NCBI GenBank assembly: GCA_026388345.1
Contig: JAPLJY010000083.1
Coordinates: forward strand, 1-11,871
DNA length: 11,871 nt
From: Deltaproteobacteria bacterium
Lineage (GTDB): Bacteria > Desulfobacterota > Syntrophia > Syntrophales > UBA5619
Reading direction: 5' to 3'
The notes below the pieces were generated by a model. The model was given only the letters and a program-made list of their open reading frames with translations. It searched no databases and was not told the origin of the DNA. The number at the start of each line of letters is the position of its first letter. Positions within the stretch are counted from its first letter, which is position 1. This document shows positions 6,810 to 11,871 of the stretch, piece by piece. The position numbers and the translations under genes were made by a program.

Positions 6810-6930
6810 GAAGGCTGAAACGCCCATCTGCGGCGTTTCCCTTATCCTTCGCCTCTCAACGTACCTCAAAGTACGCCTCGCGGCTCAGGATTGAGGGTGC
6901 CTTGCATCCGGGCATTTTTGAACAGCCTTC
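6810..6930. repeat. 121-bp palindromic intergenic element
   Basis: The ends GAAGGCTG (6810-6817) and CAGCCTTC (6923-6930) are perfect 8-bp inverted repeats. Inside, GCCC (6822-6825) pairs with GGGC (6910-6913). The two arms then pair imperfectly all the way to GTAC (6861-6864) and GTAC (6871-6874), which enclose a CTCAAA loop. A further local hairpin GAAACGCC/GGCGTTTC is at 6817-6839, and AAAAAG-aga-CTTTTT follows at 6931-6945. The element fills the gap between the convergent cupin and MoaD-like genes and could act as a two-way terminator. From memory, similar intergenic palindromes with a GTAC centre and a TTTTTGAACAGCC end are dispersed in deltaproteobacterial genomes. Copy number here cannot be seen. 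Confidence 0.65.
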
Positions 6931-6959
6931 AAAAAGAGACTTTTTTAGCGGTCGGTCTC

Positions 6960-7241
6960 TCAGCCGCCGGCGACGGGAGGGAAGACGGCGATCACGTCGC
7001 CCTCGTCGATGACCGTGTCTAGCTGCTGCAGCGACGTGACGCTCCGGCCGTTCTTTAGGATGATGATATAGGGCTTGATCTGCCCGGCGGTGTCGAAGAG
7101 GTGCCCGCGCAACCCGGGATGGGCGTTGCAGAGGCTCTCTAACAGGTCTCTGATCTTTTCCCCCGGGGGCAGGATAAGCTCCATCTCCCTTGCGCCGATA
7201 ACCTCCCCGAACGTGGCAAATGTCCTGAACGTGATCTTCAA
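6960..7241 (-). CDS. MoaD/ThiS-family sulfur-carrier protein
   Basis: A 93-residue ubiquitin-fold protein ending in the diagnostic Gly-Gly (FPPVAGG). In the MoaD/ThiS family the C-terminal glycine is adenylated by an E1-like enzyme and converted to a thiocarboxylate. That donates sulfur for molybdopterin, thiamine or other products. FRTFATFGEVIG at the start and VIDEGDVIAVFPPVAGG at the end are typical of MoaD. The start is TTG at 7241, overlapping the TGA stop of the upstream ThiF-like gene (TTGA), with GGGAG just upstream; translation is clearly coupled. The E1 partner next door makes the sulfur-carrier role likely. Whether the product is Mo or W cofactor is not visible. Slightly longer than E. 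coli MoaD. Confidence 0.9.
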   Translation of the reverse strand: MKITFRTFATFGEVIGAREMELILPPGEKIRDLLESLCNAHPGLRGHLFDTAGQIKPYIIILKNGRSVTSLQQLDTVIDEGDVIAVFPPVAGG

Positions 7242-7975
7242 AGGGCTCCCTTCATCTTTCCGCAGACGGGACAGGATGGATCCTTCTCGATGGTGAGCGA
7301 ATCGGCGCTGCCCGCGAGACCGTCCCAGAGGAAAAGCCGGCCGGCCAGCGGCTTACCCTGCCCGGTGAGCAGCTTGATCGCCTCCGACGCCTCGATGGAG
7401 CCGATAACGCCGCAGGTCGCCCCGATGATCGGAAACACCTCCCGCGGCGGGCTCGCCGGAAAGAGGCAGCGCAGACAGGGGGTTTCCCCGGGGATCACCG
7501 TCGTCGCCTGGCCGAAGAGCCCCCGGACGGCGCCGTGGATGAACGGGATTCCTTTTTCGACTGCGGTCCGGTTCAGCAGATGGCGGGTCGGAAAGTTGTC
7601 CATCGCATCGACGATCAGATCGCATCCCCGTGCCATCTCCCCGGCGTTTTCCTCCGCGATCCGGTCGGAGATCCTCTCCAGCACGATCAGGGGGTTCAGG
7701 GAGGCGAGCTTCTCGCCGGCGGAGTCGGTTTTCCGCCGTCCGAGGTCTTCGCTCCAGTGGAGGATCTGACGGTTCAGGTTGCTCGCCTCGACGACGTCGC
7801 AGTCGATGATCCGCAAATGGCCGACGCCGGCGGCGGCCAGGTAGAGAGAGATCACCGTTCCCAGTCCCCCGGCGCCGGCAACGAGGACGCGCGCCGCCTT
7901 GAGCCTTTCCTGCCCCGACTCTCCGATCATCAAAATCTGGCGTGCATATCGTTTTCGTTCATTATCCGTGATCAT
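7238..7975 (-). CDS. ThiF/MoeB/HesA-family E1-like adenylyltransferase
   Basis: A 245-residue enzyme that would adenylate the C-terminus of the neighbouring sulfur carrier with ATP. Seen: RYARQILMIG (9-18), the nucleotide-binding loop GAGGLG (34-39), IIDCDVVEASNLNRQ (56-70) with the conserved Asp and Arg, a Lys at 82, DAMDNFPTRHLLN (123-135), and two zinc-binding CxxC pairs, CLRC (167-170) and CPVC (235-238). ATCGVIGSIEASEAIKLL (186-203) is the usual helix, with a Cys at 188. There is no C-terminal rhodanese domain, so sulfur comes from another donor. The start at 7975 (MITDNERKRYARQIL) matches family starts. An in-frame ATG at 8035 would add 20 atypical residues and has no ribosome site. AGGAG lies 13 nt upstream of 7975, which is long. 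It is the first gene of a two-gene unit. Confidence 0.9.
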   Translation of the reverse strand: MITDNERKRYARQILMIGESGQERLKAARVLVAGAGGLGTVISLYLAAAGVGHLRIIDCDVVEASNLNRQILHWSEDLGRRKTDSAGEKLASLNPLIVLERISDRIAEENAGEMARGCDLIVDAMDNFPTRHLLNRTAVEKGIPFIHGAVRGLFGQATTVIPGETPCLRCLFPASPPREVFPIIGATCGVIGSIEASEAIKLLTGQGKPLAGRLFLWDGLAGSADSLTIEKDPSCPVCGKMKGAL

Positions 7976-8050
7976 GATTTGTCTCACGCTCCTATGAAGC
8001 CGGTTCGGCATCAAAGCACACATTGCATTTTTCATTTGAACAGTGGTACT

Positions 8051-8080
8051 CTAATACACCGATGTTCCGCAAAAACGCAA
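8051..8080 (-). promoter_or_regulatory. Candidate promoter for the ThiF/MoaD unit
   Basis: On the minus strand TTGCGT (8080-8075) is followed by an 18-nt spacer and TATTAG (8056-8051). Transcription would begin near 8044 and yield a leader of about 70 nt to the ATG at 7975. No good sigma54 element was found here for this pair. Confidence 0.35.
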
Positions 8081-8200
8081 ATATTTGATGCCCCCGCAAA
8101 AGGCGTTCAGACGTCGCGTAAGGAATGACGGAACGAATCGGAAAGGTTGTCCTGATGTTCCCGGAAGGGGCATGAATTATGCGGACAAAAGGGCTCTGCC

Positions 8201-9805
8201 ATGACTTCATCGATTTGGCGGCCGTCGCAGGTCGGCGCGCCCGGAGGAAAAGAGATCAGCGTTCATAACTTCGAAGAACTTGCCGCGCTGCATGCCGTCG
8301 CCAGGATCCTGGCGCAGCCGGGGGAGTTGCGGGAACAGATCGAGCAGGCCCTGCAGGAGATGAGCGACCGGCTGGGGATGCAGCGCGGGATGATCTCCCT
8401 CCTCGATCGCGAAACGGGGGAGGCCTGGCTGGATGTCGCACACGGCGTCGATATCCAGGGTCTGGATGTGACCTACCTCCCCGGCGAAGGCATCACGGGC
8501 AAGGTCGCGCAGACAGGCCGGCCGATGGCCTTCGCGAACCTCGGGAAGGAGGTCCATTTCCTGGACCGGACCGGCGCCCGCCGTTTTCTGAACCGTTCGG
8601 AACTGGCCTTTCTCTGCGTGCCGATCATCTACGACGCCCGCGTCGTCGGGGTGCTCTCGGCGGACAAGGTCGCCCGGCAGGTGGAAAACCTGGACCGGGA
8701 ACTTGCCATGCTCTCCTCGGTCGCCGAACTCCTCGCCAAGGCGGTCCACAACCGCGCCGTCGAGGAGGAGAACCGGCGCCTCCGCCATATCCTCGGCCGC
8801 TCCCGGACGCCGTCGGCGGACATCATCGGCCATTCCGGGGTGATGCAGAATCTCTTCGGGATGATTGCCCAGGTAGCCGATTCCAATACGACGGTCCTGA
8901 TCCATGGGGAGACGGGGACGGGCAAGGAATTGGTCGCCCGGGCAATTCACAAAAACAGCCCCCGCCTCAAGGGGCCGCTTGTTCAAGTCAACTGCGCCGC
9001 CATTCCCGATACCCTGCTCGAAAGCGAGCTCTTCGGCCATGAACGGGGGGCCTTCACCGGCGCCATCCACCAGCGGCGCGGTCGTTTCGAGGAGGCCCAT
9101 GGAGGAACGATCTTCCTCGACGAGGTGGGAGAGCTCTCCGCCGCGGCGCAATCCAAGCTGCTCCGGGTTCTCCAGGAGAAGCAGTTCCAGCCCCTCGGCT
9201 CCTCCCGCGTGGTGCGCGTCGACGTGCGGGTCATCGCCGCGACGAACCGGAACCTGGAGCAGGATCTCGCCTCGGGACGGTTCCGGGCCGACCTCTTCTA
9301 CCGGCTGAACGTCTTTCCCCTCTTCCTGCCGCCGCTGCGCGAGCGGGGGAGCGACATCATCCTTCTGGCCGACCATTTCGTGCTGAAATATACGAAGGAG
9401 ATGGGAAAGCCGGTGAAGAAGATCTCACCTGCGGTATCGGACATCCTGCTGGCCTACCATTGGCCGGGAAACGTCCGGGAATTGGAGAACTGCATCGAAC
9501 GGGCGATTTTGCTCACGCCCGGCGACACGATCGAGCCGGTGCATCTGCCGCCCTCCCTGCAGCTCCGATTGAAAGGCGCGGAGAAGAAGGAGCAGGGAAG
9601 GCTCAACGCCGTCGTTGAGGCGCAGGAACGGGAGCTGATCACCAACGCCCTCCGGGAAACCCGGGGGAACCAGACCCGGGCGGCGAAACTCCTCGGGACC
9701 ACGAAAAGGATCATCCAGTACCGGATCCGGAAGATGGGGATCGATCCCCGCCCCTTCCGTGCGAAAAAAGAAAACGGCCCGCGCCCCGGCGCGAAGGAAG
9801 GCTGA
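8201..9805 (+). CDS. Sigma54-dependent transcriptional activator, NifA-like (GAF-AAA+-Fis)
   Basis: A 534-residue bacterial enhancer-binding protein that uses ATP to open sigma54 promoters. An N-terminal GAF sensor domain spans about 24-185. The AAA+ domain follows, with Walker A GETGTGKE (236-243), the sigma54-contact loop GAFTGA (283-288), Walker [12 protein letters not shown] (301-311), AATNRN (346-351), arginine fingers [10 protein letters not shown] (361-370) and [10 protein letters not shown] (421-430). A Fis-type helix-turn-helix closes it ([25 protein letters not shown], 490-514). All catalytic motifs are intact. Order and length resemble NifA, but the cysteine-rich linker of oxygen-sensitive NifA proteins is absent and no nif gene is in view, so no symbol is given. 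It diverges from the ThiF/MoaD pair and lies upstream of an FAD oxidoreductase. The ATG at 8201 has a weak AAGGG ribosome site. Confidence 0.93.
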   Translation: MTSSIWRPSQVGAPGGKEISVHNFEELAALHAVARILAQPGELREQIEQALQEMSDRLGMQRGMISLLDRETGEAWLDVAHGVDIQGLDVTYLPGEGITGKVAQTGRPMAFANLGKEVHFLDRTGARRFLNRSELAFLCVPIIYDARVVGVLSADKVARQVENLDRELAMLSSVAELLAKAVHNRAVEEENRRLRHILGRSRTPSADIIGHSGVMQNLFGMIAQVADSNTTVLIHGETGTGKELVARAIHKNSPRLKGPLVQVNCAAIPDTLLESELFGHERGAFTGAIHQRRGRFEEAHGGTIFLDEVGELSAAAQSKLLRVLQEKQFQPLGSSRVVRVDVRVIAATNRNLEQDLASGRFRADLFYRLNVFPLFLPPLRERGSDIILLADHFVLKYTKEMGKPVKKISPAVSDILLAYHWPGNVRELENCIERAILLTPGDTIEPVHLPPSLQLRLKGAEKKEQGRLNAVVEAQERELITNALRETRGNQTRAAKLLGTTKRIIQYRIRKMGIDPRPFRAKKENGPRPGAKEG

Positions 9806-9808
9806 CAT

Positions 9809-9825
9809 TCCCGGATCGACCGGGA
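9809..9825 (+). terminator. Hairpin after the activator gene, possible terminator
   Basis: TCCCGG-atcga-CCGGGA forms a perfect 6-bp stem starting 4 nt after the activator stop. T-rich DNA follows only about 17 nt later (from 9843), so it is a weak or imperfect intrinsic terminator. Confidence 0.4.
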
Positions 9826-10002
9826 TACGAGACCGTCGGTACATTTTTGTTCTTTTTTTAGGCAAGAATACATTTTTGTATCGAGAGCCATGATTTTGCC
9901 ATCCTTCGCCCAATAAAACGTCCTTCCCCCAATACAAATGATACTCTGTCCCGTATTCACGGCAAGAATTCCAAGCTGAGATCCACGGTCAATTCCCCAA
10001 TA

Positions 10003-10018
10003 TGGCATGGTTATGGCA
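10003..10018 (+). promoter_or_regulatory. Sigma54-like promoter element
   Basis: TGGCATG-GTTA-TGGCA matches the sigma54 consensus TGGCACG-N4-TTGCA with two mismatches and keeps the essential GG-N10-GC spacing. It faces the FAD oxidoreductase gene 296 bp away, next to a gene for a sigma54 activator. The long leader and the simple direct repeat ATGGCAT weaken the case; no clear TGT-N10-ACA NifA site was found upstream. Confidence 0.35.
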
Positions 10019-10313
10019 TCAATACCTTGATGGCCTTGTTCGGGAAAGCATAACCTGGCTCGATGAAAGATGCGAGAAATGCGCAAGTCCGGAGCCGAAT
10101 TCCCGGCCATGGGAATTTCGCGGCGGTTTTGTTCCCCCCGGCCGGGTGTTTAACCCCCGGGAAGAACCGGATCTTTAATCACGAGCAGATTGACTCTGAT
10201 AAGATTTCAGGTAGGAAGAGTTCCCCCAAAAAAACGTTTGAATTTCGAGCATCCGTTTTCACAGACTGAATCTGGAAAACCGGGGTTGGCTCAGAATGTG
10301 AGGACATACAATA

Positions 10314-11871
10314 ATGGCATCAAGCAGGAAAAGGCAGCCGGCTTGGCATGAATCTCTCTCCGATTTCTTACGCCGGAATCCCGGCCTGAAGAGCATAGAC
10401 GATCCGAAGAAGCTTGAGTATTACCGCAGCGACCTCAACGCGGATCTCCCCCCGCTGATCAGAGACCTCATGTTGAAGAGCTTGCCGGATCTCATCCTTC
10501 AGCCGGTCACAGAGGAACACATTCTTTCGATCTTTGCTTTCGCCCGGGAATACAAAATTCCTTTAACCGTTCGGGGCGCCGGCACCTGGGGCTACGGCGG
10601 CGCCGTTCCGGCGTTCGGCGGAATCCTCATCGACCTCGGGTTGATGGACGCAATCTCGGTCCATCCTGAATCCCTCCAGGTAACCCTTGGACCCGGCGCC
10701 CGTTTTTTGAGTATCGGGCGGGAGCTGGAGCGCTCCGGATTAACCCTCCTCAGCATGCCATCCGGCAAAGGCGGGACCTTCGCCGGATGGATGTCCACAG
10801 GGGGAATGGGCTTCGGCACCTTCCGCCACGGCCCGGTCCGCAAACAGCTGATCTCCCTTCGGGCGATCACGCCCGAGGGAAAGATTCTCACCCTTACGGC
10901 CGAGGATCCGGAGATCGAAAAGTTTATCGCCACCGAGGGGCAGATGGGTATCATCGTCGAGGCTACCCTGCGGGTCGGGCGAGAGCCTTCCCGCTGGTAT
11001 CCTTATCTGATCCCCTTTGCCGCCACCGCAGACGCTTACACCTTCGTTCAGCGCGTCTCCCGTCACCCCGCGCTCCATCCCGATGACCTCGTCGTCTACC
11101 ATGGAGCCCTGCTTGGCGCCCTCAAGGGCCGGGAGAACAGTAAGATCTCCGTTCCCGACGGGGACTGCGTCATGGCGGTCTTCGAAGACGCCGAGCAGGC
11201 CGGTCTGTTTGAAGCCTATCTGCAGGAGCGGGGATTGCCGAAGGGGGATGAGGAATCGGCACGCTACCTCTGGGATGAACGTTTTCTGCCCATGTCCATC
11301 AAATCCATCGGTCCTTCCTTGCTGGCCGCGGAGGTGACCCTCCCGATCGACCAGGTGGCCGCGTACCACGCCACCATCGAAGAGTGGGGGAAACGGCTGG
11401 GCGTGAAATTCTATTCCACCTCCCACGTGATTCGCGATGGGCAGGCCCTCTTCCTGCCCCTGATCACCTCTGATTACCGGACGACCCTCTTTTATGTCGA
11501 TCTCATGCTGGTTCCCATGCTCGTCAGGCTGGCGATCCAGGGTTTTAACGGCAAGCCCTACGGTCTGGGGGTCTGGAACACGCCGTTCCTGAACGACCTG
11601 TACTCGGAGAAGGAGCGGAAGGAGCTGGTCCGCTACAAGAAAAAAGTGGATCCCGCGGGGATCCTCAACGCCGGCAAGTTCTTCGGTACCCAGGGGAGGC
11701 TGGGCCCGCTGCAAAAGATCCTTTTTCGGCCGGGCCTCTTCAACCTGGAGCTGGCCACCATGCAATGGCTTCTCTTCAGGGTTTTCTCCTTCCTTCCGGA
11801 GGCGAAGCTCAAACGCCGCGTGCCCATTTCCGCTGAAGGTTTGGGAGGGATTACCAACAGTGTCCTCTCCT
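10314..11871 (+). CDS. FAD-binding oxidoreductase (GlcD / D-lactate dehydrogenase type), C-terminus cut by window
   Basis: The visible 519 residues contain a complete VAO/PCMH-fold FAD-binding region. The PP-loop area is PLTVRGAGTWGYGGAVPAFG (83-102), followed by ILIDLGLMD; GGTFAGWMSTGGMGFGTFRHGPV spans 153-175 and TEGQMGIIVEATLRVG 207-222. The family C-terminal motif DPAGILNAGKFF is at 446-457. Such enzymes oxidise 2-hydroxy acids (glycolate, lactate and others), passing electrons to a quinone or Fe-S partner. The reading frame does not stop after that motif but continues at least 62 residues (LGPLQKILFRPGLFNLELAT...). This suggests fusion to a C-terminal ferredoxin/CCG domain, as in YdiJ-like proteins; the cysteines would lie beyond the right edge. 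The ATG at 10314 follows GAGG by 11 nt. Substrate unknown. Confidence 0.88.
   Translation, partial: MASSRKRQPAWHESLSDFLRRNPGLKSIDDPKKLEYYRSDLNADLPPLIRDLMLKSLPDLILQPVTEEHILSIFAFAREYKIPLTVRGAGTWGYGGAVPAFGGILIDLGLMDAISVHPESLQVTLGPGARFLSIGRELERSGLTLLSMPSGKGGTFAGWMSTGGMGFGTFRHGPVRKQLISLRAITPEGKILTLTAEDPEIEKFIATEGQMGIIVEATLRVGREPSRWYPYLIPFAATADAYTFVQRVSRHPALHPDDLVVYHGALLGALKGRENSKISVPDGDCVMAVFEDAEQAGLFEAYLQERGLPKGDEESARYLWDERFLPMSIKSIGPSLLAAEVTLPIDQVAAYHATIEEWGKRLGVKFYSTSHVIRDGQALFLPLITSDYRTTLFYVDLMLVPMLVRLAIQGFNGKPYGLGVWNTPFLNDLYSEKERKELVRYKKKVDPAGILNAGKFFGTQGRLGPLQKILFRPGLFNLELATMQWLLFRVFSFLPEAKLKRRVPISAEGLGGITNSVLS

Larger units (their letters stand above)
9806..10313. other. 508-bp intergenic region upstream of the FAD oxidoreductase
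   Basis: This stretch is AT-richer than its flanks and has no well-supported gene. TACATTTTTGT occurs twice (9840-9850 and 9869-9879), the second inside the palindrome ATACA-TTTT-TGTAT. ATGGCAT is directly repeated at 10002-10008 and 10013-10019, forming a sigma54-like element. AATTCCC/GGGAATT makes a 7-bp hairpin at 10098-10117. An extended -10 like TGATAAGAT is at 10197-10205. A minus-strand open frame (start at 10110, overlapping the end of the activator gene) encodes a stretch of protein-like composition around 9850-10060 but has no ribosome site or recognisable family. Confidence 0.55.

Noticed and set aside
7976..8035. 20-residue N-terminal extension of the ThiF-like protein
   Set aside because: The ATG at 8035 has no ribosome site and the added residues do not match family starts; a start at 7975 is preferred.
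8085..8105. GGCATC...TTTGC as a minus-strand sigma54 promoter for the ThiF/MoaD unit
   Set aside because: GG and GC are separated by 12 rather than 10 nt, which sigma54 does not tolerate.
8207..9376. Minus-strand open frame of 389 codons
   Set aside because: Antisense to the sigma54 activator, whose AAA+ motifs are unambiguous in the plus frame.
10740..11765. Minus-strand open frame of 341 codons
   Set aside because: Antisense to the FAD oxidoreductase, which has intact family motifs over the same span.
1..11871. CRISPR arrays, tRNA or rRNA genes, insertion sequences
   Set aside because: No regularly spaced repeats, no cloverleaf or rRNA signature and no transposase-like frame was seen on reading both strands.

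Overview
The window is GC-rich, about 60 % by eye, and carries densely packed genes with strong GC bias at third codon positions. The gene mix suggests an anaerobic, possibly syntrophic or sulfate-reducing, Desulfobacterota/Deltaproteobacteria-type bacterium. It includes a BaiCD/FadH-type flavin reductase, a MoaD plus ThiF/MoeB pair, a NifA-like sigma54 activator, a GlcD-type FAD oxidoreductase probably fused to a C-terminal Fe-S part, and a long intergenic palindrome of a type I remember from this group. No rRNA, tRNA, CRISPR array, transposase or phage gene was seen. The taxonomic guess is an inference.

Layout. Positions 1-929 (minus) hold the N-terminal 309 residues of an old-yellow-enzyme family oxidoreductase running off the left edge. 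Positions 930-1668 are an unusually long, AT-richer divergent regulatory region. It holds two copies, 152 bp apart, of a 25-bp imperfect palindrome with a TGGTCGAACCA core. Each lies at the same distance behind a leftward TTGACA. Positions 1669-4876 (plus) encode a CUT1-type ABC importer: binding protein, then two permeases overlapping by ATGA, with no ATPase in view. Positions 5189-6379 encode an Fsr-like MFS transporter and 6480-6800 a small cupin. Positions 6810-6930 are a 121-bp palindromic intergenic element between convergent genes. Positions 7975-6960 (minus) encode a ThiF/MoeB-like E1 enzyme and a MoaD/ThiS-like carrier overlapping by TTGA. Divergent from them, 8201-9805 (plus) encodes a NifA-like GAF/AAA+/Fis activator. 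Positions 9806-10313 are a 508-bp non-coding stretch with a sigma54-like element. From 10314 to the right edge (plus) runs an FAD-binding oxidoreductase, cut by the window.

How it fits together. The flavin reductase and the ABC importer share a control region whose operator resembles sites of FadR-subfamily GntR repressors. The simplest reading is a catabolic cluster whose ligand is imported by the transporter and processed by the reductase, with the repressor and ATPase encoded elsewhere. The MoaD/ThiF pair would make an activated sulfur-carrier thiocarboxylate for molybdopterin (Mo or W cofactor) or another sulfur transfer pathway. The NifA-like activator may control the adjacent pair, the downstream FAD oxidoreductase or distant genes. 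No nif genes are visible. No convincing, entirely new multi-gene system was found. The most unusual elements are the duplicated promoter-operator module and the 121-bp palindrome.
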